Source: Nitrospirota bacterium (GTDB taxonomy: Bacteria > Nitrospirota > Nitrospiria > Nitrospirales > NS-4). Taken from it: a stretch of DNA of 49,428 nt. Below, in pieces: positions 36,894 to 45,445 of this stretch. The notes below the pieces were generated by a model. It did not search any database. It saw only the letters and a list, made by a program, of their open reading frames with translations, and had not been told where the DNA came from. The DNA lies in the NCBI GenBank assembly GCA_004298335.1, contig SCTG01000197.1, positions 1-49,428 of the forward strand, written 5' to 3'. Position 1 is the first letter of the stretch; every line of letters starts with the position of its first letter. Position numbers and translations under genes: made by a program.

Positions 36894-37241
36894 TTACTTC
36901 TTCGGGGGGGAGGCCGGCTGAGGCTGGTTGTTGCCGAGTCCCATCAGTCCGCGCTCGATTACTGAGAGTTGCAAGCGCCGGGCTGTTTCCTCCCGTTGCG
37001 CCACTTCGCGGCGTTGGGCGAGATCTTTGCGCCAGGCGTCGACGGCTTCGCCATTCGCAAGTTCATGGGTGCCAGCCACAATGAGCTTGGCCGCGTCGAA
37101 CCGCGATACCTCGAACAGCATTCCGCCCTTGGTTCCCTTCATCCGATGGTCCTTCGAAACGACGACGGGGAATTCGTCGGCGATCGTCGATGCCGTCTCC
37201 TCGACGTCTTTCCAGTAGTTGACCATGCCCATCGCAATCAT
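36894..37241 (-). CDS. Hypothetical head-region protein (115 aa)
   Basis: Begins within TAATG at the coat protein stop. Mixed N-terminal half (VEETASTIADEFPVVVSKDH, KGGMLFEVSRFDAAKLIVAG), then a charged helix (WRKDLAQRREVAQREETARR) and a Pro/Gln end. It could be a capsid-decorating or head-completion protein; no family recognised. Confidence 0.65.
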   Translation of the reverse strand: MIAMGMVNYWKDVEETASTIADEFPVVVSKDHRMKGTKGGMLFEVSRFDAAKLIVAGTHELANGEAVDAWRKDLAQRREVAQREETARRLQLSVIERGLMGLGNNQPQPASPPKK

Positions 37242-38152
37242 TACGTGTTGACCTCCACTCCGTGCGCCGCCCGCAACACGCCTACTCCGTAAAGGCAGTC
37301 CACGGTGCAGGTCGTGGCGAGCTGGTCCTTGTCGTAGCCGAGCGTGACGCGCAGACCGAAGTTGCCCATCTCAGCCCGCTCCTGGACGACCCCTGTTCCT
37401 GGCATGGCTCCCCCGAGCTGACGGATCACCAGGGCCAGTGCATTCTCTCCGAACGCCAAGTTGTGAACCGTCACTGGCGAAGAACCAGTGGATTTCACGT
37501 ACTGCGAGCGCAGCACCCAGAAATCCTTGAGCTTGCCGACATTGCCATTCAAGAGGGCCTGCAGTCCGGCTTCCTGTGCGGTCCGATATTCCGAAAACCG
37601 CGTGATTTGGCGGATTTGGCCATAGGTAGTGCCGTTGACCACCAGGAACTTCCGGTCGGCCACCGGGACCTTCTGGTTGAAGAGTGTGGTCTCCGCTGAG
37701 TCGATCACTGCTTCGGTGATGGCCGTACCAGCCAGTCCGAGAGCGGTGTTGACGGTCAAACTCGAATACAATCCCATGAGATCGCCTTCGATCCTTTCGG
37801 CGATCGCGAGGATGGCCGGCCTCATGTAGAGGTTCAGCAAATCCGGAGTCGATAAAGCCTTGGCCACGTCTTCGATAGCGAACGACGCCTCGACGTGGGT
37901 ATTCAGGACGATTTGCGCATTGCCGGGTGCGACAACCTGGCGGGTTACCGCCGTATTGATCGCCTTCGTATTTGCAGAGAGCACCGGTGGAATCGGCACA
38001 TTGACCGTGTCGCCTTCCTTGGCCAGTGTGGCCTCGTAGTTGCGGTTGACGATGTTGCCCATGACCAGGTTGCCAATGAGCATCGGCAGGGCCTCTGCGG
38101 CGATGAGCTTGACGATCGCGGTGGACGCGGTCGTCGAAGTAATGTTTGCCAT
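37241..38152 (-). CDS. Major capsid protein, P22-coat-like (303 aa)
   Basis: 'LIAAEALPMLIGNLVMGNIV', 'NRNYEATLAKEGDTVNVPIP' and 'LNTHVEASFAIEDVAKALST' match the P22 coat protein family, used by many temperate siphoviruses. Central insertion and C-terminal strands (KFLVVNGTTYGQIRQI, FGLRVTLGYDKDQLATTCTV) fit the HK97 fold. The scaffold gene precedes it, as in P22. It assembles the icosahedral head. Confidence 0.85.
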   Translation of the reverse strand: MANITSTTASTAIVKLIAAEALPMLIGNLVMGNIVNRNYEATLAKEGDTVNVPIPPVLSANTKAINTAVTRQVVAPGNAQIVLNTHVEASFAIEDVAKALSTPDLLNLYMRPAILAIAERIEGDLMGLYSSLTVNTALGLAGTAITEAVIDSAETTLFNQKVPVADRKFLVVNGTTYGQIRQITRFSEYRTAQEAGLQALLNGNVGKLKDFWVLRSQYVKSTGSSPVTVHNLAFGENALALVIRQLGGAMPGTGVVQERAEMGNFGLRVTLGYDKDQLATTCTVDCLYGVGVLRAAHGVEVNT

Positions 38153-38167
38153 TCGGTTATTCCTTTA

Positions 38168-38905
38168 CTAAAACCGGAGTGTGGGAGCCAGACTCGCGAG
38201 CTTCGCTTTGACCTTTGCGATCTCCTCTGGCGTCATTCCGGGCTTGATTGATTCCATGTCGACTTCGCCATCGCCCGACACACGGCCGCCGTTTGCGGCG
38301 CCGGCGCCGCCGACATCTTTGGGTTTCAGGAGGAAGTCCCATTTCTTGATTCGTTCAGCCGCGTATTTGGCCAGTGGCGTGTCGTCGGAACCTCCGACGA
38401 TTGCCGATCCGTCGTCCGAGAACCGAACCTCGCGTGCGAGCCGCGCATAGGCGGACTCGAAGGCTTCGTCATCAATAAACGTCGCCTTCGCGAGTTCCTT
38501 GCGGATCGCCGCGTCGAGCTTCTCAGCTTTGACGGCCTCCTTCTCTCTCGCGCGTTCGGCATCTTGGTCCGCCAGCCGTTTGTTGGTCTGCTCAAGCTGC
38601 TTGCGGAGCTTGGCGACTTCCGGATCAACCCCGCCCTGAGCCAGTTTCTTGCCTCCCTGCGGATCGGGATCGGGATCGGGATCGCCTTCTTCGCCGCCCC
38701 CTTGCTTCTGCTGTTGTCCGGATCGGCCTCCGAGGTCCTTCAGCTTCGCCTGAATCTTCTTGTCGTATCCGTTCAGCGCGGCGTTTACGCCATCACTGAT
38801 GAGCTTGCTGATGGCGTCAGCGGTAAGCGCGGGACTTCCAGTCCCGCCGCCGCCTTCGCCTTCGCCGGCCTCCGCACGAAGCGGTTCACGTAGCCAAAAA
38901 CGCAT
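38168..38905 (-). CDS. Scaffolding protein (245 aa)
   Basis: A Glu/Lys/Ala-rich helical protein with long coiled coils (LRKQLEQTNKRLADQDAERA) and a Gly/Asp/Pro low-complexity linker, encoded by repeated GGATCG hexamers (about 38661-38690, DPDPDPDP). A C-terminal basic-acidic helix (EEIAKVKAKLASLAP) would bind the coat. Sits between the portal and coat genes, the classic scaffold position. Confidence 0.75.
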   Translation of the reverse strand: MRFWLREPLRAEAGEGEGGGGTGSPALTADAISKLISDGVNAALNGYDKKIQAKLKDLGGRSGQQQKQGGGEEGDPDPDPDPQGGKKLAQGGVDPEVAKLRKQLEQTNKRLADQDAERAREKEAVKAEKLDAAIRKELAKATFIDDEAFESAYARLAREVRFSDDGSAIVGGSDDTPLAKYAAERIKKWDFLLKPKDVGGAGAANGGRVSGDGEVDMESIKPGMTPEEIAKVKAKLASLAPTLRF

Positions 38906-38973
38906 GGTGTTTACTTGTCCTTTGATTCCCTGGAGCCGTCAGCCAGGCCTGGTGAATTGATTGATTCCCCGTC

Positions 38974-40446
38974 TTATTTCGCGGACGGGCGCGCGTCCGC
39001 TTTCGCTGCGGCGAGCGCGGCGGCCTGCTCGAGCATGGCCGCCTGTTGACTTTGCGCCTGGTCTGGCGCCGAGTCGATTTCCTGATCGATCGCTTTCTGT
39101 TTGTCCGGATCCGCCTTCAGGTAGGCCCGCGTCACACGCTTGAATACCTCACGCCGGAAGGTTTCGGACGGAACCCCGAGGTCGAGCACCGCCAGCGCGG
39201 CCTGCGACTCATAGATGTTGTCATCGTCAAACGTGAGTCCCTGTACGTCTACATCCACGTCTCGCTGGCCGCGGATCGCGAGGACGTCCTTGAGAATGCC
39301 CTCGAATGCCTCGCGCCAGATGGCGCCGAAGCCGTCCAGGACCTCGGTCGAGGGCTGCATGTCCATCTGCTTCGAGAGTCCGGATTGCGCAGCGTGGGTC
39401 TCAGCCGCCTGGTGTTGGAGGTACATCTGCCGGTGCACTTCCTCCTTCAACTGCTCGACGCGCGCGGCAGCCCATTGGAACGCCACTCCGGACGGTTCCG
39501 TGTAGGAGAACTTTCCGTTTTCCGCGAGGCTGATCCATTGGACTTCGGACCGCGCCGGCGGCTCGTTGTACTCGCCGGTGATGACCGGCACTGGAATGCA
39601 GGCGTTCAGGAGCAGCCACTGGTAGGCGTTGTCCGCGTTATAGTGGGCAACGACCTGCGGATAGACCCGCCAGCCGAACCACAGCTCTTCTGGCACGGAG
39701 AGACGGCGCACTGGCACGCGGCCAAAACTGGCCAGCGCATGCCGCGCATAACGCACGAGGTTGGCCTTGCGCTTCTCGTCGTCCGGTTGCGTCGTAGCCG
39801 TCGAACCCTTTCGTTCCGCTTCCCAGACCTGGACGGTGGTTTCATCGTAGATGTACCAGCGATCGACCTTGCCGCCTTCCGCCTGCGTCGCGATCACAAT
39901 GCGTTTGTAGTTGCCCTGCTCATCGACATCCCAATCTATGACCTGCCGTGCGTCGAAGCTCACAAGATAAGGGTCGAGTGCGCCGGCTTCAGCCTGGGCG
40001 CGCTGGCTCGCCAAGGGTGCAGTCACTACGGGGAGGTCGATCACGACGTATGTGCAGCCAAGGGCGACGATGTCCGCGAACCATTTGGTCCGTGCCAGGT
40101 TGACCAACGAAGTCCCGGAGCCGTCGGCATTATCGAGGAACTCTTTCACGGCCGGGTCCGGATCAACGGTTTTGTCTTCCGGTGATGATCGGAAACCAAA
40201 CTGTGGCGGATCGTGAAACAGCCGCGAGGAATACCAACCGAGCGCGGTGCCGAAGATGTTCTGATAGGACGCGGACTGCAGCCTCTGCGCGTACACGCTC
40301 TGCGGCTCCATCGGCCGGGGCTGAAGGAACCATTCCGCGCGTTGGGACATCTCCCAGCCGCCGCATTTAAGCAACGCTATGCGGTCCCAAAACGGGGCCA
40401 GCCGCACCCAGTCTGCATGCTTCGTATTCAGTTCGGAAACCAGCAT
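38974..40446 (-). CDS. Portal protein, DUF4055-like (490 aa)
   Basis: Portal vertex through which DNA is packaged. 'YAQRLQSASYQNIFGTALGW' and 'SRLFHDPPQF' open the portal core; 'ARTKWFADIVALGCTYVVID' and 'VAHYNADNAYQWLLLNACIP' follow, then stem helices (WAAARVEQLKEEVHRQMYLQ) and a C-terminal coiled coil rich in Gln/Ala. The order terminase-portal-scaffold-coat supports it. Confidence 0.85.
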   Translation of the reverse strand: MLVSELNTKHADWVRLAPFWDRIALLKCGGWEMSQRAEWFLQPRPMEPQSVYAQRLQSASYQNIFGTALGWYSSRLFHDPPQFGFRSSPEDKTVDPDPAVKEFLDNADGSGTSLVNLARTKWFADIVALGCTYVVIDLPVVTAPLASQRAQAEAGALDPYLVSFDARQVIDWDVDEQGNYKRIVIATQAEGGKVDRWYIYDETTVQVWEAERKGSTATTQPDDEKRKANLVRYARHALASFGRVPVRRLSVPEELWFGWRVYPQVVAHYNADNAYQWLLLNACIPVPVITGEYNEPPARSEVQWISLAENGKFSYTEPSGVAFQWAAARVEQLKEEVHRQMYLQHQAAETHAAQSGLSKQMDMQPSTEVLDGFGAIWREAFEGILKDVLAIRGQRDVDVDVQGLTFDDDNIYESQAALAVLDLGVPSETFRREVFKRVTRAYLKADPDKQKAIDQEIDSAPDQAQSQQAAMLEQAAALAAAKADARPSAK

Positions 40447-40451
40447 GATCT

Positions 40452-41066
40452 TTAGCGTCCGTATCCGTAATAGCTATCGATCGGATAAAGCGGGTAGGGC
40501 CTCAGCTCGACCGCCGCGCGGCCAATCTCGCGTTCGATGCGGTAGATGGTATGCCAGTAGTGGCTCTTGTAAACGGGTAAGCGCTGCATGATCTGGCGGG
40601 ATGTGTCTCCATTGCAATGGTGCTGTTTCCAGATCTGGTAGTCCGTCGCGTCCACCAGCGTGCGCTTGGCCAGGAATTGCAAATCGGCCGCGAACTCGAT
40701 TCGCGAGATTCCCCAGGTCTGACGGTGAGAGCAAGACCGGCTGGAGTACCGGACCAGGGTCGGCCTCGCGAACGCGATGGTCCTGTTCACGTAGTGCCAC
40801 TCCCTCATGAGACTCCTGAAAATGGCGCGTGTGACGCAACCGCATGGGAAGGTTCCAGATGTCGTCCCTCTGCCTAGGCATTCGGCACAGGACTCGCACG
40901 AAAGGCTCAGTAGCAGACCGCGATCCCACACTATAGGGGTGGTTGACTTGGACCCATCGACGAGTGGCTCTTGGCGGCGGCGCCGTCCGAATTTGGCGTT
41001 GACGAGCTGGGCCACGCGAGGGTCGGCTTCCGCGACGCGGCGGGCCGCGCCCGCGCACGCGCTCAT
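40452..41066 (-). CDS. Zinc-cluster protein between terminase and portal (204 aa)
   Basis: ATG at 41066 overlaps the terminase stop as ATGA; longer forward reading has no support. A Cys-x2-Cys-x2-Cys-x-Gly-x-Gly ... Cys-Gly-Cys cluster at about 55-80 (CESCAECLGRG, FPCGCVTRAIF) looks like a DnaJ-type zinc knuckle. The C-terminal half is helical (EFAADLQFLAKRTLVDATDY, HTIYRIEREIGRAAVELRPY). Similar genes lie next to terminases in other phages I recall, without known function; a role in packaging or late control is inference. Confidence 0.65.
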   Translation of the reverse strand: MSACAGAARRVAEADPRVAQLVNAKFGRRRRQEPLVDGSKSTTPIVWDRGLLLSLSCESCAECLGRGTTSGTFPCGCVTRAIFRSLMREWHYVNRTIAFARPTLVRYSSRSCSHRQTWGISRIEFAADLQFLAKRTLVDATDYQIWKQHHCNGDTSRQIMQRLPVYKSHYWHTIYRIEREIGRAAVELRPYPLYPIDSYYGYGR

Positions 41067-42412
41067 CGAACACCTCCCAGAAGGGGGGTGGACTGGGGGC
41101 CTGGCTGATTCGGTCTGCACGTCGCCCACACCAGGTATCCGAGCGCATCGGACGTATGTGTGCGCTTGGGATTGCTCTTGTCCAGCGCGTCGAGCGTATT
41201 GCCTGCCGAGTCGCGCTTCCATGCGACTTGTTCCAGGTCCGCGATCAGCTCAAAACATTTCGGATCGACGCACAGCCGCCGCTCACCCTGGGCGTTACGG
41301 ATCATTGAGTTGACCGCCGCGATGCGTCCGCGCACAGGGGGATTCGCGGCGGGCACATGATAGGCCACCGGGACCCGGGCATTGGATCTCAAGAGTTCTT
41401 TCACCTGCTGCCAGTCGGTCTTGAGCGATGAGGATTTGTTCGCGTCGCCGCTTGCATCTCCAAAAATCCGAATCGCGCCGAGGCCCTGCGAATAAAGGGG
41501 CTCGATCCGCTTTATGAACTCCGTTACGTGCTCGACGGTGCGTGTGTCGGGAAGAACCAGCTCATCCAGAACGTGAACGACCTGGCGGCGAATTCCGTTG
41601 ATCCGGTCGTCGCGCGACGAGGTGTCGACGACCTGCGCGAGGACGCTGCAGGCCGGATCCACATTGAAGTCCAGGGACCAGCAGAGCGGGGCTGCTGGAT
41701 CGAATCCCAGCGGTCGCACGGACTGGTTTCGATCGAACGCGTAGTAAGCCTGGCCAGCGAAGACACTGAGGTATTCACCTTCAGCCTCCTGCTTGTAGAA
41801 GCGATCGTCGTAGGACTCTTTAAGCGAGTCGTAGAAGCCGTCCGGCAGGTGGCGGTTTTCGCCCGGCCTGGCGAAGATCGCACCATAACCCCTGACCTTC
41901 TTGGGACCGATGAAGCGGTTGTAGACCCAGTCGAAACCCTTCGGCGTCCAAACTGCGCAGCCGACTGGTTCCTTTGCCCGCGGCTCACGCAGCCGGGCTT
42001 CGAGGCGCCGCCAGGAGTCTTCTTTGCTGTAGGTGAGTTCATCGAGAGCAAACCAGGCGAGAGTCGTACCGACCAAGCGCGTTGGCTGATCCAAGGACCG
42101 GAAGATGATCCGCGCGCCGCATTCGTCGAGCGTTAGAGCGTTCTCGCTCTTGTGGAACCGGTGCGGTATTGAGTTCCTTTCGAGGAACTCCAGAAACTTC
42201 ATCCGCGTGACATCGGCGAGCATCCGATATGTCGGTGCTCCCACCAGCCCCATCACGGGGCCGTTGACATACGCGAGCCTCAGCGCCTCTTGGCAGAGCG
42301 CTTCAGTCTTGCCCGATCCCACCGGGCCGGAGAAGCCCTTGAAACGCGTGCCCAGCACATGAAACTGGAGTTGGCTCGGCAGCGGTTCATAAACGACTTC
42401 GCGCCGGGGCAT
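41063..42412 (-). CDS. terL: Terminase large subunit (449 aa)
   Basis: DNA-packaging motor: Walker A GPVGSGKT (29-36), Walker B FALDE (121-125) and an RNase H-like nuclease with Asp248/Asp252 (SLDFNVDP), Asp319 (GDASG) and Asp422 (HTSDALGYLVW). The ATPase and nuclease domains are complete and normal in length. The upstream gene is the small subunit (42743-43369), separated by a 52-aa gene. Confidence 0.95.
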   Translation of the reverse strand: MPRREVVYEPLPSQLQFHVLGTRFKGFSGPVGSGKTEALCQEALRLAYVNGPVMGLVGAPTYRMLADVTRMKFLEFLERNSIPHRFHKSENALTLDECGARIIFRSLDQPTRLVGTTLAWFALDELTYSKEDSWRRLEARLREPRAKEPVGCAVWTPKGFDWVYNRFIGPKKVRGYGAIFARPGENRHLPDGFYDSLKESYDDRFYKQEAEGEYLSVFAGQAYYAFDRNQSVRPLGFDPAAPLCWSLDFNVDPACSVLAQVVDTSSRDDRINGIRRQVVHVLDELVLPDTRTVEHVTEFIKRIEPLYSQGLGAIRIFGDASGDANKSSSLKTDWQQVKELLRSNARVPVAYHVPAANPPVRGRIAAVNSMIRNAQGERRLCVDPKCFELIADLEQVAWKRDSAGNTLDALDKSNPKRTHTSDALGYLVWATCRPNQPGPQSTPLLGGVR

Positions 42413-42427
42413 TCGATCCAGGAGAGG

Positions 42428-42452
42428 GCTGCTGCCGGCAACCGGCAGCAGC
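42428..42452. other. Perfect 11-bp hairpin before the terminase
   Basis: GCTGCTGCCGG-CAA-CCGGCAGCAGC, 16 bp upstream of the terminase start on the leftward transcript, in the 175-bp gap to the 52-aa gene. It would partly mask the terminase ribosome region and could restrain its expression. Confidence 0.6.
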
Positions 42453-42499
42453 AGCCCGACGAGAAAAAGGAGAGGAAGAACTGCAACTGCGGGGAAGAC

Positions 42500-42541
42500 T
42501 TAGAAGCCGAACGGGGGCGGGAAGATCACGATGGGATCCAT
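42500..42541 (-). CDS. Candidate 13-aa leader peptide
   Basis: ATG at 42541 with AAAGGAG about 10 nt upstream encodes MDPIVIFPPPFGF then TAA, within the gap before the terminase. The proline triplet could stall ribosomes next to the 42428-42452 hairpin. Weak evidence. Confidence 0.2.
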   Translation of the reverse strand: MDPIVIFPPPFGF

Positions 42542-42587
42542 GTGAGCGATGCTCCTTTCGTTGGGATTGGACACAAAAACTTGGGAG

Positions 42588-42746
42588 CTATTGGCCGCCG
42601 AAGAGAGACGTGAACACGTTGACGACGGCCCCGATCTTGTCCGAGGCGCCGGGCATGGCGAGGCCCACAATCGTGCCGATCGCTGCGATGATCTTGCCGG
42701 GATGGGCGGCGACGGCCTTGCCGACCTGCTGGAAGAACTTCTTCAT
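42588..42746 (-). CDS. Small amphipathic membrane peptide (52 aa)
   Basis: ATG at 42746 overlaps the small terminase stop as ATGA. MKKFFQQVGKAVAAHP then a hydrophobic segment (IIAAIGTIVGLAM) and a C-terminal amphipathic helix (KIGAVVNVFTSLFGG). One span plus an amphipathic helix is a holin-like layout; it is the only such candidate in the late operon, but its place beside the terminases is unusual for a holin. Confidence 0.55.
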   Translation of the reverse strand: MKKFFQQVGKAVAAHPGKIIAAIGTIVGLAMPGASDKIGAVVNVFTSLFGGQ

Positions 42747-43369
42747 GATTCGTTGTCCTTTTTGGAGGGAGGAGCGGGTTTCACCCACTCGAATTCGCCG
42801 CCGCCTGCCGATCCGGTCGTTGGCGCCGCGGCTGCCGGTTTGTCTTTGGTTCGCGGTCCTTCGACCGCGATGCGAAAGGTTTCGTTGCGTTCCTTAAGCG
42901 CTCGGGCAAAGGCTCCGAGCGCAGGGAACTTCACTTTTGTCGTTCGCTTTGTCGGGACCATCTCGCCGGTTTGGTCGCGCTCGAGCTTTTCTTCGGTCTC
43001 CGTGTAACCCTCCGTCAGCGAAGCCCGCAACTCGCCGTCGAGGTCGTCGACCCACTTCTCAAGCAATTCCTGGCCGCGGATCTCGAAATCGATCCGCCGC
43101 TCTTCGAGTTCGCGGAGCCGGCGTTCGCGGACCTTGCGCTTCTCGGCGTCGCAGTGATCGTCATACGCCTGCGCGCGCTCGAGCCAGCGATGCTCTGCTT
43201 GCCAGTCCGACCAGATCCCGCTGAACTTGGCCGCGTCCGGCTTGCGGACCTTGTAGGCCTTGTCGAGCGAACGGTGCGGCCCGAGGTCGCGGTAGATGAC
43301 GAACGCCGCGAATGCCTGGCTGGATTCGCCGGGCAGGCGTCCCCAGGCCAGAGGAGTCTGAGATAACAC
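42743..43369 (-). CDS. terS: Terminase small subunit (208 aa)
   Basis: Starts at GTG 43369. 'GESSQAFAAFVIYRDLG' and 'RSLDKAYK' with 'WSDWQAEHRWLERAQAYDDH' are the pattern of small terminase subunits that recognise the packaging site. A coiled coil (RRLRELEERRIDFEIRGQEL) for ring assembly and a Pro/Lys tail that may contact the large subunit follow. Lies upstream of the large subunit. Confidence 0.75.
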   Translation of the reverse strand: MLSQTPLAWGRLPGESSQAFAAFVIYRDLGPHRSLDKAYKVRKPDAAKFSGIWSDWQAEHRWLERAQAYDDHCDAEKRKVRERRLRELEERRIDFEIRGQELLEKWVDDLDGELRASLTEGYTETEEKLERDQTGEMVPTKRTTKVKFPALGAFARALKERNETFRIAVEGPRTKDKPAAAAPTTGSAGGGEFEWVKPAPPSKKDNES

Positions 43370-43387
43370 ACGTGCTCGCCGTTAGTC

Positions 43388-43657
43388 CTAGTCCACCAGC
43401 CGGATTCGCAGAACCGCGATCGCGCGGTCATGACAGCGAAGAGCGGCCACGTCGCTGATCCCGAGGGTGGCGCCGATCGCCGCATAGCTCAGGTCGCTGC
43501 GATAGCGGAGCAGTACGACCTGCCGTTGCCGCGGCGTCAATGCCTGGGCGATCGCCGCCCGGAGCCGGGCGCTGACCTCGGCCGCGATCGCGAGCTGCTC
43601 CGGATCTGGCCCAGGCGCCGCGACGAGCTGGTCGACGACGACGTTACTGGAATGCAC
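43388..43657 (-). CDS. Sigma region-4-like HTH protein (89 aa)
   Basis: GTG at 43657 is the likely start; a TTG at 43720 overlaps the upstream gene more. Residues about 40-85 form sigma-70 region 4 (LTPRQRQVVLLRYRSDLSYA, AIGATLGISDVAALRCHDRA). Only region 4 is present, so it cannot act as a full sigma factor; it may be an anti-sigma, a late activator that touches RNA polymerase, or a packaging regulator. It precedes the small terminase. Confidence 0.65.
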   Translation of the reverse strand: MHSSNVVVDQLVAAPGPDPEQLAIAAEVSARLRAAIAQALTPRQRQVVLLRYRSDLSYAAIGATLGISDVAALRCHDRAIAVLRIRLVD

Positions 43658-44318
43658 CGGGGCGCAGATCGGAGACGTTGTAGAAATACGCCTCTGGGGC
43701 TTTCCATACGGCGGAGCCAAGCGCTATGGCGCCGCTGGGAACCGAGTAGACACCGTAGTCGACGCGGCATGTGATTCCCGCGCAGATGCCGGCGGCCGTG
43801 GCCGACGGAGCGCCGACGCCAAAGATCAGCAAGTTGTCCTTCAGGTAGGCACGCACAACGATGCCATTGCCGGCGGTGTACATCGTGAACACCCCGGTGC
43901 CGGACATCAACCACTTCTTGGAGTCGGATGACCGCAACGCGTAGTTCGTCTGATCGCAACCATCGCAAATTTTGAAATCCGCCCCGGAGGCCGTGGGTTG
44001 GAAGTCGCGTGCAGCGGTTGTCAGACTGCCATAGTTGCCCGTGATTTTGATGGCGCCGGCGCTGACGGACGGATTGAAATCAACGGTCACATCGCCGTAG
44101 CTATTGGCGCTGACGGACGCCTGCGAATCCGGCATGCGGACGCCATTCCCGTCGTAGACGTGGACGGCGAATTCAAACGCCGTCTTCCCGTGGGTGCTGT
44201 GGCTGATTGTCACCGAACTGGTGGAGCCGGTGATCGTGTACGTGTAGGTGCCCAGTTGGGCAAATGCCGACGCGGCGAAGCACACGAAGGCCAGGAAGGC
44301 GGTCAAGGTCTTGATCAA
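43644..44318 (-). CDS. Secreted beta-rich protein (224 aa)
   Basis: TTG at 44318 is chosen: AGAGAG precedes it and it opens an ideal Sec signal (IKTLTAFLAFVCFAASAFA, cut before QLGTY). The mature part is beta-rich (YTYTITGSTSSVTISHSTHG, DVTVDFNPSVSAGAIKITGN) with a Cys-x2-Cys (KICDGCDQTNYAL) and Cys-Gly-Ile-type pair later (GICAGITCRVDYG), suggesting disulfides. No enzymatic motif. Second gene of the late operon. Confidence 0.6.
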   Translation of the reverse strand: MIKTLTAFLAFVCFAASAFAQLGTYTYTITGSTSSVTISHSTHGKTAFEFAVHVYDGNGVRMPDSQASVSANSYGDVTVDFNPSVSAGAIKITGNYGSLTTAARDFQPTASGADFKICDGCDQTNYALRSSDSKKWLMSGTGVFTMYTAGNGIVVRAYLKDNLLIFGVGAPSATAAGICAGITCRVDYGVYSVPSGAIALGSAVWKAPEAYFYNVSDLRPGAFQ

Positions 44319-44344
44319 GTTGGTCTCTCTTTCTTGAGGGAAAT

Positions 44345-44680
44345 TCAGGCGGCGCGCTTGCCGCTGATGGAAAACACGAATAGTTGGGAGGTGGAGGCCG
44401 GTATGCGGTCGATCGTCCACACGCCAGGCGGATTGGCGTCAGTTTCGTTGTTGTGACTCTGGCCGATTGGTCGTTTCCGATGCGCCATGTCGTACCTGGA
44501 GTTCGACGCCGCCGAAAACACCCGCTTCTCAGCGCGCATTCGCAGAGACCGGACTTTGCGTTTCGTCCGGAGCAGTTCGACCGTCCCGTCGCGAATCATA
44601 GCGTGCGCCGTGCATTCGTCGACATATTCAACGAGGACGTCGTTGAGGTCGTATAGGGGCAGCTTGTCGGGTAGATGCAC
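44345..44680 (-). CDS. Hypothetical protein, first late gene (111 aa)
   Basis: GTG at 44680. LPLYDLNDVLVEYVDECTAH, AMIRDGTVELLRTKRKVRSL, then a basic region and C-terminal WTIDRIPASTSQLFVFSI. Unrecognised. First gene downstream of the late promoter-like element at 44828-44856. Confidence 0.5.
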   Translation of the reverse strand: MHLPDKLPLYDLNDVLVEYVDECTAHAMIRDGTVELLRTKRKVRSLRMRAEKRVFSAASNSRYDMAHRKRPIGQSHNNETDANPPGVWTIDRIPASTSQLFVFSISGKRAA

Positions 44681-44714
44681 GGGTGCCGTGCGCGCGGTGA
44701 CCGGGAGTCGGATT

Positions 44715-44731
44715 CTGGTTCAGTGAACCAG
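44715..44731. promoter_or_regulatory. 17-bp dyad in the late leader
   Basis: CTGGTTCA-g-TGAACCAG, a perfect dyad with a one-base centre, 35 bp before the first late gene. It looks like an operator. A second imperfect hairpin (AGACGG...CCGTCT, 44742-44783 region) lies nearby. The rest of 44681-44912 holds only the promoter and the terminator. Confidence 0.6.
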
Positions 44732-44827
44732 GCCTTGCGGCTTTAGAGACGGCCTTCGAGCCCGTCTGGCTCTTTCCCGGACTGAGCCGCCACGTCCGCA
44801 TCAACAGACCTGGCGCGAGTCTGATTG

Positions 44828-44856
44828 AGTATACCGGCGAGATTGCCGAATACTAA
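44828..44856 (-). promoter_or_regulatory. Putative late promoter
   Basis: Minus-strand TATACT (5 of 6 to the sigma70 -10) with TTAGTA 17 bp upstream (3 of 6 to the -35), 150 bp before the first late gene and directly after the early terminator. A weak -35 suits a promoter needing an activator or the phage's own sigma factor. Confidence 0.5.
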
Positions 44857-44880
44857 CCCCCTCACTGAAACTTTTCTTTC

Positions 44881-44913
44881 GCGCGACGCTCCTCCTGAGG
44901 AGCCTTGTCGCGC
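44881..44913 (-). terminator. Long hairpin at the end of the early operon
   Basis: GCGCGAC-GCTCCTC-ct-GAGGAGC-ctt-GTCGCGC: a 14-bp stem with one 3-nt bulge, starting at the stop codon of the 175-aa gene. On the leftward transcript it is followed by GAAAGAAAAGTTT, a poor U-tract, so termination may be partial or antiterminable. It separates the early operon from the late promoter. Confidence 0.7.
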
Positions 44914-45440
44914 TAAGCGGCAGGGATTAAAGGTTCAGGTCCTGGGTTTTGCGCCGGTTCGAGCCGCGTGATACGGATCTCGCGGGGACCGGTACGGGCC
45001 TCGGTTGTAAGTCCCAATTCTCTCTGCTGGCTCTTGCACATCCGCTCATCGAGAGCCTTGAGCGTCATGGTGACAGCTTTCACGAACTCGGAAGCGCCGA
45101 GCGCCCGCTTGACGCGTTCCATCGAAGTAATCTTGCGCTGGTTCTCGCGGGGCGAGATGAGCGCGGCGTAAAGCGCGCCGACGACTTCGTATTCGACTTC
45201 TGGACGGGCGGATTCGCCCAACGATGCGATAAGTTGTTTCTTGAGCGTTTCCCGCCGGTCGATTTTCCACTTATTCGTCCGATACCACTCTTCGATCCGC
45301 CCCAATTCATCGACCATCGAGTAGGCGGCGGCGCTTAGATTCTCTGCTTCCGCGGCGGGCATTTGCAGCAGTTCTCCCATACAGACGCATTTATCGCCTG
45401 GATGGCCATCGAATATTGGTGACCGTGACCTCGCCACCAT
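44913..45440 (-). CDS. Hypothetical helical protein, last early gene (175 aa)
   Basis: ATG at 45440 lies 5 bp after the sigma factor stop and follows AAGGG; an ATG at 45380 is the alternative. Helical throughout (AENLSAAAYSMVDELGRIEE, MERVKRALGASEFVKAVTMT) with a disordered Pro-rich end (ITRLEPAQNPGPEPL). Coupled to the sigma factor, so an anti-sigma or cofactor role is possible but unproven. Confidence 0.6.
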   Translation of the reverse strand: MVARSRSPIFDGHPGDKCVCMGELLQMPAAEAENLSAAAYSMVDELGRIEEWYRTNKWKIDRRETLKKQLIASLGESARPEVEYEVVGALYAALISPRENQRKITSMERVKRALGASEFVKAVTMTLKALDERMCKSQQRELGLTTEARTGPREIRITRLEPAQNPGPEPLIPAA

Positions 45441-45445
45441 TGCCC

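Noticed and set aside
38661..38690. Hexameric GGATCG repeats as a regulatory array
   Set aside because: They simply encode the Asp-Pro linker of the scaffold protein.
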